A stretch of 64,000 nt of DNA, from positions 15,433,998 to 15,497,997 of the forward strand of contig JAKZAP010000020.1 of the NCBI GenBank assembly GCA_023053575.1, given 5' to 3'. This DNA comes from Branchinecta lynchi (lineage: Eukaryota > Arthropoda > Branchiopoda > Anostraca > Branchinectidae). The notes under the pieces were generated by a model. The model ran no database searches and was not told the origin of the DNA. It worked only from the letters and a program-made list of their open reading frames with translations. Position numbers and translations under genes: made by a program. Of this stretch, positions 11,203 to 22,790 are shown in pieces; positions within the stretch are counted from its first letter, which is position 1, and each line of letters begins with the position of its first letter.

Positions 11203-12029
11203 AAGAATTTTGACAAGAAAACCAGACTAAATGAAAAACTTTGGCTGATAGATAGACGATAAGTAAGAAACTTATACTTATACTTTATTCTTATACTTAA
11301 CATAATTATTTCTTTCAATTCTTCATTTTGAGTTTGTCGTGTGAACGTATTCATCAAAGTATTCATGATATCATGTTTGGCAGTCTTATTAGAGCTGTAT
11401 TTCGTCCCTACTTGGCAAGTGTCCTCTTCAGGCTCACGCCGCTGAAGCTGGAAATTGAACTTGTGGAAAAACCAACAAGTTCATTTCCAGTACTATAGTG
11501 ACTCATTTTCAGTACTAGTGTACGCATTCTAACTAGTAAATAATTTTTGAGCAAATGGGATTGACTGACTCGCTGTTATAAGGGCCATTTATCTCAGTTA
11601 TGAATAGTGTTGCCTGGCTGGTGTTAGGAGTTTGCAGAAGGAAAAGGTAGAATAGTGTTAGGTATAGGTTGGTAATCATTCCTATTGAACCGTAATAATT
11701 TCTCCCCCATTTTCAAGGCCTTTCAGTTAGGTCCTTTGGCGGAAATGTATTACATCTACGGCTCCTACTACGAATAAACTGCTTTTCAATGCGTTTTAGC
11801 AAAATACTTGGGAATGTAAAATTCCAGAGAATGCATGTCGTTCCCCTCATTGTAATTAAACAGAGAAAATGTCATTTTCCCGTTGTATGCGAGCAATTTT
11901 TGAATCCCAGGGGATGTGTTTCCCAATGTTGTTGAGACTAGGAAAAACTAAAAATAACCAACACAGGTCAGCTTCAGCTAAATTAAAAGTAAGGGACGTA
12001 ATGAGTAGCTTACAGTAACAAGAACAAAG
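11203..12029. other. No gene; degenerate hammerhead relic
   Basis: At 11,395-11,445 (minus strand) lies a decayed unit, GCCTGAAGAGGACACTTGCC followed by GACGAAATACAGCTC, of the older hammerhead subfamily. An ACTTAT microsatellite lies at about 11,268-11,298. No gene seen. Confidence 0.45.
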
Positions 12030-12167
12030 TAGATTACAAGTTTGTTTCCTTCCCCGAAGTTGAACCAGAGGCTTGACAGCCTGACGAGGACCCTTGCCAA
12101 GAAGGGCCGAAATACCGCTGATGAAGAATCATAGCTGACGTATCCGTTGTAAACATTGTTTGAATAA
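12030..12167 (+). mobile_element. Single-arm hammerhead element, copy 2
   Basis: About 138 bp in the head of a family A copy, flanked by AAGAACAAAG (12,020-12,029 and 12,168-12,177). Only one arm is present, from GTTTGTTTCCTTCCCC to TGTTTGAATAA. The ribozyme-like unit at 12,071-12,130 has TACC instead of TATC, so the residue that should be U before the cleavage base is C. I expect it to be inactive. Confidence 0.7.
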
Positions 12168-13580
12168 AAGAACAAAGGTTTCGATGGGGTCCCAAAAATG
12201 TAATATTTGTTGGACTTCTTGATCTAGACAGAGTCTTCGCCAGACCCCTTTAACATTTTGCTACTTATCCATAACCCGCCGCTTGAATATGTACAAAAAA
12301 TAATATTACCGTTTTGGAGTTTTTTTTTGGCAACCAAGTTCAGACATGGAGTTAGAAAGGATGTTTACTCCAATATATAACCCTAATCGACTTAAGAAAG
12401 GTCCTTTACTTTGACAAAATTCTTCGTATTTTTGCAGCATTCCTTGCGAATGGTGAGAGAACCTTTCAACCCAAATTTTCGGGTTTTGGCAAACCTTGCC
12501 AGCTTATCTGTCATGGGAATAAAATTCGAAATTCATTTCAGCATGTCTCTTTAGCCTGATACCGAATATTTAATCGACTTCAGAAACAATTTGAACTTCA
12601 ACCAAATTTCCCGTTTTGGCCGAATTTGGTGTGAATCATTTGTCCGGCAAGAAAACTAAGTTCAGATATGGATTCAGCGGGCCTCCTTCCTTACCCCTTC
12701 AAAGACTATCTCATTAGCTTATAAATCTTTTTTTTTAATTAGAAACGCCCTCCTCTGCCTATAAATACTTAAAGGACCCATCTACAACTTGGCCTGTACT
12801 TTGCCAGTGAATCCTCATACGAAGCCTGAACAATATAATAACGACCTTCGACCCCCCGACACGACACGACAGACGTCCATGTGTCTGCCGCCATGACTAA
12901 ATCCGAAGAATACTTACGCTAGGTGAAAAATCTGTCGTCATCGACATAAGAGCTTTCGCTTGTATGGATCAAGGGGTAGAGTAGGGACTGGTGTTTTCCG
13001 AAAATTGGTAGCAAAATTTTCATTAAATTGCTCACCGGACAGTTGTCGGGATGCAGCGGGATGCATTTTTTCCAGTAAATACCGGTTGGGACTTTGAAGA
13101 CAACTAAATTGACCACATACTTTGTTTATCTTTGGTATGTTCGAAAGTTGCAAGAGCATGTCTCCTCACTCTATATCGACTATATCATTGGGTTATAAAA
13201 TGCCATGGTAAACTACTTGTCCGGCTAATTTTTTGCTTCATATACGGGGCTAGCATGTCCTCTTACTCTAGAGTCGAACATCTAATCAACTTAAGCTTCA
13301 ACCTTAACTTTTTCCGTTTTTTGCTGGTTTCCGGGTGACCTGCTTGTCCGGCGAGAAAATAAATTTCGTATTCGGATTCAGCTTGTCTCCTTACCTTACA
13401 TCGACTATCTTATTAGCTTTTAAAAAATATTTTTTATTTCGCCCCTTAATTTGAAGCCCCTCGCCCTTCCCTAAAAATACAGCTATGGAGCCCATTTACC
13501 AGCTCGACCGGACAGATGGACAACTTTTAAGGGAGTCATCGGTATCCCTTCACTTATGTTTCGGGATCCCGAAAAGTTGT
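12168..13580 (+). mobile_element. Family A element, diverged
   Basis: Follows AAAGGTTTCGATGGGGTCCC, then sub-repeats with the TTGTCCGGC core (12,640, 13,220, 13,345), and closes with CACTTATGTTTCGGGATCCC at about 13,550-13,572. It is more diverged than the 25.2-kb copy and may be two merged copies. The piece 13,598-13,636 just beyond matches the tail of the older hammerhead subfamily (TGATTCGCATTCAGCTTGGG). Confidence 0.65.
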
Positions 13581-13730
13581 CTTTGTTTTAATGTGTAGAA
13601 TGATTCGCATTCAGCTTGGGCTGCAGGAATACTTATGATATTACTTATTTACAGGATCCTGGAAGTCAAGATGAAGACCGGAAATCTGCAAGACCCTATT
13701 GTCTGCATCATGATACTTCCTTAAAGAACC

Positions 13731-14076
13731 TGTCTTACCTATAATACTAACGCAACCTACTTCCATAATCACTCCATATATTTCTAAACCCTGAGAATTT
13801 CCGACGGTACATTATAATCCCTCTAACGAAACTACGCTGATTTTCTCACTTGCCGTGTTTTGCTACCTTCGATGTGTATCCCTTCTGTCGGCGGTCGCCT
13901 GAGAGAAGTTTTTCCATCAGAAAACCGATTGTGTAAGTTTTTTCCCCGTTTCGCTATAAGTCAAAGGATCATGGAAAATTCTTAAAACAGCCAAAACTTT
14001 GGTTTGTTTGTTGTAAGTATCCAAATATTTTAAAATACTACAAGTTGAAGAGCAAATAGTGCGAAGGGTCCTTTAA
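13731..14076 (-). mobile_element. Family C element, copy 3
   Basis: TTAA at 13,731-13,734 and 14,073-14,076 bounds a 346-bp inverted copy. A stray family A head in minus orientation (ATCGAAACATTTGGTCTT) follows at about 14,086-14,110. Confidence 0.75.
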
Positions 14077-14123
14077 GGAACCTATCGAAACATTTGGTCT
14101 TCTTGTTGCTTGGGATTTTGGGG

Positions 14124-14950
14124 ATCCCAGAACGTAAGTGGAGGGATACCTATGACAGCGCAAAAGTTGTCCGTCTGTCCGTCCGTCTGTAAGCACGATA
14201 ACTCTCGAATGGAATGAGATATTTTGATGAAAAATTGGTGGGAGGATCGTTTTAGCCAAGGGAAAGGTTGAATTCGTAGATGGGCTTTGTAGCCCTACAT
14301 TTGGGGTGGGGGAGGTGGTTTATATTAAGGGAGAATCAAAATATTTGTAAACTGCTAATGAGATAGTTGATTATGGGGTAATAAGACATGCTTAACGCGA
14401 ATATGCTAATCATTTTTTCAACGGACAAGTAGTTGGCCCGGAATCCTGTCGAAACCGGAAAGTTTGTTAAAAGTAAAGTTTTATTTGAGGTTGATTGGGG
14501 GTTCGATTCGGGGGTAAGAAAGCATGCTAAACATTTATGTGAAATTTATTGTGTACTCGGACAGGTAGTCGGAATCTGGCCCAAACCGCAAAATTTTTTA
14601 AAAGTAAAAGTTGTATTTGTGGTTGATTAGATGTCTGATTTAGGAGCAAGACGAGATACTGAATTAATATATGAGAATCATTTTTTAGCACGACATATAG
14701 TTCGTTCGGAATCCGGCTGAAACCGGAACATTTTTTCTAAGTTAAATTTTTATTTGAAGTTGATTAAATGTTGGAGATGGGAATAAAGAGATACGGTGAA
14801 TTTATTTTTTAGCTTTATTTTGTTGCCGGAAAAGTAGTTCGCCCGGAATCCGGCCCAAACTGGAAAATTGGTCAAAAGTAAAAGTTTTATTTGAGGTTGA
14901 TTTACGGGTAAGAAGACATGCTGAACAATTATGTGAAAATCGGATTTATT
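14124..14950 (-). mobile_element. Family A element, head-truncated
   Basis: Plus-strand text begins TTTTGGGGATCCCAGAACG, then GTCCGTCTGTCCGTCC and five sub-repeats marked by TAAGAAGACATGCT variants. It stops after the last sub-repeat without the AACAAGACC head. Confidence 0.75.
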
Positions 14951-15522
14951 TATGAGACAATGGTACAGCCAACCAAAGAAGAACAACTTGGCCATGTTAG
15001 TCAGTTGTTGGTGATGTCATGTGAACATTTGACGTCATTTCAATCAACAGAGTTAGGATTTCTTCAAGCACAACGTTTTCATACTTAATTATTGTGTATA
15101 TATTTATTATACCTAGCTTGAAAATCAAGCAACTAGAACAGGTTTCTTTTCTGTCAATCTGGCCAGCTCGAAATGTGTGACTGGGAATGCAATTGTTTCA
15201 AGTCTTAAACGCTCTAGGTGTTGGAACGGCCGATGTCCAGGCTGTATGTCAACTCAGCTTGTGTGCACTTACGTAGCCTTACTGACTTTATCGGACGCAC
15301 TGCTAGACCTTCACTTGGTTTGTCCCCCCCCCCCCGTCACACTCCACCATTCTGACGCCGCTGCTCCATTCACTCAAATCAGCAAGCCCCCAACCATCAA
15401 TCAAGGGCCCTTGCTAATAGTTCTATACTTTGAATGTTTCTATATATTTATGTGATCAACGTGCCATTTCTTGCTAATCTTGTAGTGTCAACTCTAATCA
15501 CTACGGAGCGCCGCCCTTATGG
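14951..15522. other. Unassigned, with a possible hAT-like right end
   Basis: A C-run followed by CACCATTCTGACGCCGCTG, ending at 15,363, resembles the right end of the CAGRGGCGTC elements. The stretch before it (TAGCCTTACTGACTTTATC) matches the inside of the 57,581-58,695 element near 58,480. The left end is not found. No gene seen. Confidence 0.35.
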
Positions 15523-15785
15523 AGCGTGTTCCACCCCCTCCTAATGGTAACTACTAGTTACTATCCCGTTCCAGCCTCAGGAAAAGAGTTACTACGCTAT
15601 CCAACCTTTTGAAAATAGTAACTAATTGTAACTATTTGCTTATCACGCTCGGGAGTGTAGTAAGCGTAGTAACTACGCACCTCTGTGACGTTATTGGTCC
15701 GATCAGCTTGCGGTCTGATATTTGACAGAAAAAAGTGTTTCAGGCTAGCGTAGTAACTACGGTCACTATAGAGTAGTAATTACAG
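15523..15785 (+). mobile_element. MITE family F, copy 1
   Basis: Starts AGCGTGTTCCACCC like the copy at 58,718 and shares its repeated, partly palindromic TAGTAACTAC motifs. The right end is diverged, so the boundary is approximate. Confidence 0.65.
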
Positions 15786-16270
15786 TAAAGGAGGGTTTTT
15801 GCAAGATCTCGGAATCACTTTCCGACGAGCGAGACGCACCGCGAAAACTGTGGGACAGCGATTCCTGGGATAACTTTCCATTTTCCCGCTGGACTGATCG
15901 CGAAAACCCATGGGAAGCTGATATCGCCGGGAATATGTTGAATTACAAACTTTTTCGAATAAATATGGTTCAATTACCGGTTCTTTGATTCTCATATTTT
16001 CCATCGAAGTCGCCTTAATAACACTTGCCATTTTTTTTGTTTTGTTAGTGATCCTTGCGCTGTTTTTTCTCCACACATTTGAAATTCCCGCCAAAACATT
16101 CAACTTTCCGCGGAGCTTTCCACTAGCCTCGTGGGATCACTTTAAGTTGAAAGTTGCTTTGGTTTTCAAAGCGCGAAAACCCGGTTGGAAAGTTCGGCAA
16201 CATTCCGAAGTAGCGCGAAATTGGAAAGTGATTCAGACTTAGCTTTCCAGCTCGCGAAAATCCTACTTAA
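15786..16270. repeat. Segment with inverted ends (GAATCACTTTCC)
   Basis: GGAATCACTTTCC near 15,813 and its complement GGAAAGTGATTC near 16,222, with more TTTTCGCG-type matches outside, suggest an old inverted-repeat element. The opposing frames 15,780-16,103 and 15,985-16,242 have no motif. Confidence 0.3.
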
Positions 16271-16293
16271 GTAGGGCGGAGCAGGGTCATGAT

Positions 16294-16811
16294 GAACGTG
16301 TCCGAAAGATTTCTGGTGCTGTAAATGCTGCATTAATGCTGCATTTCTTCTCTTTTTTTGTCCGAAAGCTGTTACCTTTCTTTCTTCTCTGACACTTCTA
16401 GAATACCAAAATTTAAGTCAGGAAGAAGAAGAAGAAAAAAGAATTAGCTGTATAAAGCTGACAAAATAGATCAGCTACTGATATCCAACCTTCTTATCTT
16501 CTTATCTTTCTTTTTTTCGTTGGCCATGATCACCAGTTGTCTTAGAATTTGGAATTTTTGCCGAATTGTCAGTTGTCTTTTTTAATTCGTTGTGTTTGCC
16601 GCCGAAAATACTGAGGGAATCGCCGAACTCCCCAGTTTCTTCTTGAAAATTCAGCATAAAATATAGCAATCTTGCTGAATTTTTCGATGGATTTTATGCT
16701 GAATTAATGCTGCATTAACTGAGCGAAAATTCAAGTCCGAAAGCGAAATGCTGCATAAAATGCTGAATTAATTCAGCATTTTCGTTCGTTTCGGAGCTTT
16801 CGGACACGTTC
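16294..16811. mobile_element. MITE family G
   Basis: 518 bp between GAACGTGTCCGAAAG and CTTTCGGACACGTTC, perfect 15-bp inverted ends, with GAT on both sides as a possible 3-bp duplication. The body holds repeated ATGCTGCATTAATGCTG and TGCTGAATTAATTCAGCA palindromes. No ORF; the family's transposase is not in this window. Confidence 0.7.
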
Positions 16812-17003
16812 GATGTTCTTTCATTGGCGATAGTTTTTAAATTATAAAAGAGCATGGACTTTTACCTATGTGAATATTGTGAAAAACGAAAGCTTTTATC
16901 CAAGACTGACCTGGTCGAAGTCCATTAACCTGGTCCAGAAGAACGTTTTATTTAGATACAGCCGGGAGAGCCTGATTTAAAGCCATTTCTTGCAAATTTA
17001 CTT
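16812..17003. other. No feature recognised
   Basis: Short spacer between MITE G and a family A copy; nothing supported. Confidence 0.3.
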
Positions 17004-17706
17004 GTTGAGATCCCAAAACGTAAGCGGAGGGGTACTGTCGAAGGGAATGAGATATTTTAATCAAACTTAGTGTGAGGATTCTTTGGGTCAAGGGTAAGGT
17101 CAAGTTCGTAGATGGGCTCTGTAGCTCTACATTTAGGGAAGGGGGAGGGGATTGTTAAATAGCTAATGTGATAGTCAATTATGGGGTAAGAAGACATGCT
17201 GAAAATAATGGTGAAAACCAATTTCTTTGCTGGACAAGTAGTCGTTTACTGGAAAGTTGGTTAAAACCAAAAGTTTTATTTGAAGTTGAATAAATGTTCG
17301 GATTAGGGGTAAGAAGAGACGCTGAGTCTGTATATTACACTCCATTTTTACCCGAACATATAATTAGTCCGGAATCCGGTTGTACCTGCATTTTTTTAAG
17401 TCAAAGTTTTATTTAAAGTTGATTAGATGTTCTTTATAAGGAGATACGCTGGATTCGTTTCTGAATTTTCTTTTCTTGCTGGACTAGTAGTTCGCTCGGT
17501 ATTCGGCCAAAACCGAAAATTCGGCAGATGTAAAGCAGGAAGTTTCGGTCAGCATCGTCAAGATAAATATGGTATGTAGAGGTATATCTGAACTTTGTTT
17601 TCTCTGATGGTTAGCCTGGCGAAGACTGGATCTGGCAAAGACAAGACCCAATTGTCTGGATCAAATTTTAGATTTTTGGGATCCCATCGAAACCTTCGGT
17701 CTTGTT
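17004..17706 (-). mobile_element. Family A element
   Basis: Runs from GAGATCCCAAAACGTAAG to GGGATCCCATCGAAACC and CTTGTT. The GTCYGTCC stretch is deleted (GGGGTACTGTCGAAGGGAAT). Sub-repeats are diverged. Confidence 0.75.
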
Positions 17707-18221
17707 CCTATCGGTCCGGTCGTATTCCAAATTTCGCTCGGATTTAAGTTAAGGATAAATCAGCATGAAACATGAGATCACAGAAATTTCGAACCTTCCC
17801 GCTTGAACTTTCAAAGAATACACACCGTAATTTAGCAATTGGTAACGGAAAGAAAACTAAGCAATCAGACCAGTTACGCCACCTCCATCCCAAGAAACTC
17901 CCTGAACCCACTTGACTCAACTTGACACTCACTCAAATACACTCGAACCATCTCAAGTACTTCACCTCGGCTCCACTTGTTCACACCTCTAGTCACCAAC
18001 AATCAAAAGGATATCACGTTTTCTCCATTTTGTCTCTCATGCAGTTCCGTACGTGTTCTACAATCCAGTTCATATATTTGCATCCACCAAAAAGTGATCG
18101 AGTAGACAAAATATAATAATGAGTAAATAATAGGTGTACAGCAGACCAATAATTGTACCATACATTCGCAAAGTCAACATTACTTGATTTAGGAAGATTA
18201 AACTAAATGAAAAAAAAAGAA
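17707..18221. other. No gene recognised
   Basis: Opposing frames at 17,744-17,932 and 17,922-18,116 carry no motif. Nothing supported. Confidence 0.35.
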
Positions 18222-20528
18222 GAACAAGAGTTAGAAGCTCAGATGGCACTTGCAAGGCTGTGTAAGTGGATGAAAGTATGACTTTGTCAATTCGTGGGTA
18301 TGTTGTGATCATTGATAAACAGATAAGAATGATCACGGACCCTTGGAAATCACGAGAATGTATCGTTTGGTAAAAAATATTTAACTTTTGCACTTGGCTG
18401 TGATGATGCGCACTTTAAGGGCGTTAGAAAATCTGTAATCAAAACCCTTTAGGCAAAACTGATCATGGGCCCATTAGAATCATGAATATGTTATATGGTT
18501 TGGTGAAAAGCATTTTTTGAATTTTCGGTTAAGATGTGCACTTTAACGTTGCCAAAAATTCATTTTTAAGCAAAACCCTTGAGACAAAACAATCATGGAC
18601 TCGGGGGGGTCACGAAAGTTACTTACTTCAAAAAAAAAATGTCCTTTACGGTTAAGATGTGTACTTTATGGATGGTTGGATCTGGGAAGTGAAAAATTTT
18701 AAGCAAATCTTGTTTCTAATGTTCAAGCCAAGTTTGATCATCCTGGCACATCAGGAAGGAACTTAAATCGCTATCATCGGAATTCAGGACCCCCCTCCCC
18801 CTCCAACTCTCCCTAGAGTATCCGAATCCGGTCCGGTTCTATCACTGATGTCGCTACAGCTACTGCTTGTTCTTCCCACCAAGTGTCAACCCAATCCCTC
18901 CACTCTAAGTGTGTCACAAAATTTCCGGTTCCCCCCTCCCCCTCCAACATTGATCAATAGGGTCCGTACTTAAAATGGACATCTAGACATGAATTCTTTC
19001 CAAATATCAAGTTTCGTTGAGATCCGGTCGCTCGTTCAAAAGTTGGACATACCGCAATATTCCTGATTCTCCCTCCCTTCACTCCCCCCACAATGTTCGA
19101 ATCGGAGAAACGACTGTTTGTATGTATGTATGTATGTATGTATGTATTGTACATGGAAAGCCCAACGGGCCATGGTACAAAAATATTATGCAAATCAAGT
19201 ACTAACTACAGATTCAACACACTTTCTGAATACAAAACAAAGAAAACTAACTACACAGTTAAACACTTTAAAAGAACAAAGACCTGTGTCTCAGCCCCAC
19301 CTGAACAAACACTGCCAGGTTTTTAATAGTAGTAAATGATCGACCCCCCATCAGACCATTTAGCCACTCCTCATCGCCTGTCTGTCTCTGGAGCTGCTCC
19401 AGCCTTAAATGATTGAGTTCCTGGCAATATGACATGAAGTGGTCCACACTCTCTTCCGGCTCCCCACACATAGGGCACGAGTAAAGACCATCGACCGCAC
19501 GCTCCCTCCCCAGGTATTTCCTTCTTGATCCCAACGGCAGAAAATTTCCCCTTAAACCCATATAAGATTTTAGCTCTTCTCTCTTAAGGCCCGCTTTAAA
19601 ATACACTTCTTCACCCCACACTCTCTTCCACTGTGAATACGACTTGAGAGACAGCGACGCTGAGACCTCACACGTCCACTTTTGGATTTCTTGACACTCA
19701 AGAATCCATTGCACTTGTGTAGCTACTGTCCCGACCACCTTACCTTCCCCTAATCCAGCATTCCACAGACCTGATAGCCCGCAATTATTCAATACAGCCC
19801 TTACCTTACTCTGCCAAGCATCTTTCCTATTATCATTAAGGTCCTCAAGCAGCGCAGCCTTCACGAGTCTATTATCTGGCAAACTTGATATCCGTTCCCA
19901 GTACTTCACCATTTTTACAATTCTCTTACCTCTTAATGAATGAATACCTAGGTCACCTCTTAGTACTAATCCGTTAAACTTTCCACTTAATCCACATGTC
20001 CCTGATACGCCTGTCAAGTTTCATCGTCCTAGCGCATCTGGACGCACCTTGACACTGGAAAACCGGGATTTCTGAGCCCTCCTTCCAACTCCCCCATAGT
20101 TCCCGGATCCGGTCCGATCTTATCAACTATGGACTTAGGCCTTGTAACTGTTCTTCCCACCAAATTTCAACCCGATCCGTCTACTCTGAGCATTTCGCAG
20201 GATTTACGCCCCCCCCCCCCCCCCCAGTTCCTCCCACCGGATCCGTTCCAGATTTGACGTGTAACGTCTGAGACACGATGTCTTTCCAAATATCAATCCG
20301 ATTACTCGTTTAAAAAATATACATACGTCAATATCCTGGATTCTCCTCCCTCACATCCCCCCACGTTGGTCGGATCGGGGAAGTTAGTTTCGTCGGGTCT
20401 CTAATATGCCTACCAAGTTTCATCGTAGCAGCTCATCTGGAAGTAACCTAACTCGCGATCACCGGACTGACCGACCGACCGACGGACGGACAAGGAAACT
20501 TGGCCGGAAAGAAAGCACCATAAAAACA
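18222..20528 (+). mobile_element. Family B element with nested LINE
   Basis: Starts AACAAGAGTTAGAAGCTC then ATGGCACTTGCAAGGCTG. A first domain has roughly 130-bp repeats (CATGGGCCC-like, TTTTGCYTAAAGG, GTGCACTTTA); a second has long repeats with CCAAGTTTCAT and CCGGATTC-CCCTCC. It ends after CGACCGACCGACGGACGG with a damaged hairpin (TTGGCCGGAAAGAAAGCACC). A minus-strand LINE occupies about 19,119-19,980. Confidence 0.7.
19119..19980 (-). mobile_element. 5'-truncated LINE with open ORF2 carboxy end
   Basis: The minus-strand frame 20,017-19,268 is open for 249 codons; about the first 14 come from the family B host. The rest is the carboxy end of a non-LTR retrotransposon ORF2: it starts in LRGDLGIHSLRGKRIVK, passes GLRGNFLPLGSRR, and has a zinc-knuckle-like C-x2-C-x8-H-x4-C (CPMCGEPEESVDHFMSYC). 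The 3' UTR holds the block ATGGCCCGTTGGGCTTT and ends in a (CATA)n tail seen as GTAT repeats at 19,119-19,147. No stop or frameshift interrupts the LINE part, so insertion was fairly recent. Reverse transcriptase and endonuclease are missing. Clade not assigned with confidence. Confidence 0.85.
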
Positions 20529-20682
20529 CAAACTCATCAAGCTAAAACTTTGACTAAAATACAACCAATCAATCAATGAGTGCATCTTAAAAAGTGTGAA
20601 TTAGAATAAAAAAAAAGAGGAGCTATTTGGGGAATAAGAAATTACTTAAAAAGTCCCTTTACGGTGAAAAGAAGTGTTTCCC
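20529..20682. other. No feature recognised
   Basis: Spacer between B and A copies. Confidence 0.3.
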
Positions 20683-21414
20683 GTTTTCGGGGTCCCAAAA
20701 CGTAAGTGGAGGGATACCTATGACATCACAGAAGTTGTCCGTCTGTCTGTCCGTCCGTCTGTGAGCACGATAACTCTCGAAGGGAATGCGATATTTTGAT
20801 GAAACTTAGTGTAAGGATTCTTTGGGTCAAGTGTAAGGTAAAGTTCGTAGATGGGCTTTGTAGCCCTACATTTAGGGGTGGGGGAGGGGGTTCAAATTAA
20901 GGGGCAAACTAAATAGTTTGAAACAGCTAATGTGAAGGTCGATTATGGTGAGAACCATGATGAAAAACACGATGATGAATACCATTTTCTCGCCGGACAA
21001 ATATTTCGTCCGGAATCTGGCAAAACCCGAAAAGTTTGTTAAAAGTAAAAGTTTTATTTGATGTTGGTTAGATGCTCGATAGTGGGGAAAGAAGATACTC
21101 TGAATTCGTTTCTTAGCTTTCTTTTTCACCGGCCAAGTAGTTCCGGGATTCGGCCGAAACCGGAAAGTTGGCAAAAGTAAGGCAGGAAGTTTTCGTCAAA
21201 ATAGATATGACTTTTAGCGGTAAGACATACATGTTGAATCCATATCTGAACTTGGTTTTCTCAGATGATTAGCTATTTGGCCTTAATCTGTTTCTGAATT
21301 TTGATGTTAAAAATGTTCAAGGTGTCTGGCGAACTGGACCTGGCGAAGACAAGGCCCGATTGACTGGATCAAATATTGGATTTTTGGGATCCCATCGAAA
21401 CCTTTGGTCCTGTT
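20683..21414 (-). mobile_element. Family A element, both ends present
   Basis: From CGGGGTCCCAAAACGTAAG to CCATCGAAACCTTTGGTCC-TGTT, with about three sub-repeats. It abuts the next family B copy directly at 21,414/21,415. Confidence 0.8.
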
Positions 21415-22189
21415 ATTATGGCACTTGCCTTCCGGCGAACTGCCATATACCGATCACTTTTCCGTCGGTTGGTGAGTTAGGGTACTTCCAGATGTGCTAG
21501 GACGCTGAAACTGGGCAGGCATATCAAGAACCCGACCAAACTAACTTGGAAATAATCAGTTCCCCGATTCGACCATCGTGGGGAGTGGACGGAGGGGGAA
21601 TCCGGAATCTTGAGGTATGTATAACTTTGGAACTGGTGATCGGATCTTAATGAAACTTGATATTTGGAAAGACCTCGTGTCTTGGACTTTCTGTTTTAGT
21701 TTTGTACCGGATTCAATTGGTGGGGGGGGGGCGTCGGGGGTCGGAGGGGAAACGGAAATCTTGTGACACGCTTAGAGCGGAGCGATCGGTATGAAACTTA
21801 GTGAGAAGAACAAGCACAAGTCCTAGATACTTCAGTGACAGAATCGAACCCGATTCGGGCACTGTGGGGGGAGTTAGAGGGGGTCCGTAATTCCGGTGAT
21901 CGCGACTTACGGTGCTTCCAGATGTGCTACAACGATGAAACTTGGCTTGAAAATTAGATACTTGACCAGATTGGCTTAGAGACAGTCAGTTTTCCGATCC
22001 GACCATCGCGGGGGGAGTGGAGGGAGGGGGAATCCTTGATCTTGAGGGATTCAATTTTCGAACGGGTGATTAGGTCTTAATGAAACTTGATATCTGGAAA
22101 GATCTCGTATCTCATATGTCCAATTTCAGGTCCGGACCGGATCCGATGAATGTGGTGGGGCTTGAGGGCAGAACCGGAAATCTTGTGGC

Positions 22190-22520
22190 CAGGGGCGTCA
22201 CGACTGGGGGGGGGGAGGCCCCCCCCCACCCAAAGCTGTCGGCCAGTCGGTAAAAAATCACCGAGTCGGCGCGAAGCGCCTCAATTTTTCGTCAAAACAG
22301 TTGATTTTTTTCATGAAAACAGTCGGTTTTTCTGAAAATTGGTCGATTTTTCATCAAAATAGTTGGTTTTTCTGAAAATCAGTCGATTTTTTTGAAAACT
22401 GTCATTTGTGTTGTTGAAAACAGTGTTTTTTTCTGCAGAAACAGTCGGTAAAAATTACCAACCAGTCGGTAAATGCCTCGTCCCCCCCCAAAAAAAACAT
22501 TTTGGCTAGTGACGCCTCTG
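22190..22520 (+). mobile_element. hAT-like MITE with 8-bp target duplication
   Basis: 331 bp from CAGGGGCGTCACGA to TAGTGACGCCTCTG. Flanks are CTTGTGGC (22,182-22,189) and CTTATGAC (22,521-22,528); uninserted B copies read CTTGTGAC, so an 8-bp duplication with one change on each side fits. Behind the ends are a G-run and a C-run; the body is a tandem of degenerate units around AAAACAGTCGGTTTTTCTG (about 25 bp). No ORF. Confidence 0.8.
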
Positions 22521-22730
22521 CTTATGACCCGCTTAGAGTGGAGCGATCGGGATGAAACCTGGTGGGAAGAACATCCATCAGTGTCAAAACATGGCCGGAC
22601 TCGGGCACTATGGGGGAGTTGGAGGTGGTCCGGAATTCCGGTAGATCACGAGTTGAGGTACTTCCAGATGTGCTAGGACAATGAAACGTGGCTTGAACGT
22701 TAGAGACTTGATAAGATTGCGATAGAAATT

Positions 22731-22790
22731 TTATTCAAACAATGTCTTGGGCTGTTTCAAAGTCAGCTTGGGCTCAAAGAATATTTATCT
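22731..22790 (+). mobile_element. Arm-less relic of the hammerhead element
   Basis: 60 bp with both outer ends of the palindromic family (TTATTCAAACAATGT at left, CAGCTTGGGCTCAAAGAATA at right) but no ribozyme unit, flanked by a perfect 12-bp duplication GCGATAGAAATT (22,719-22,730 and 22,791-22,802). Confidence 0.75.

Noticed and set aside
15029..15036. TGACGTCA-like CRE site
   Set aside because: A single 8-bp match in 64 kb, with no promoter or gene nearby.
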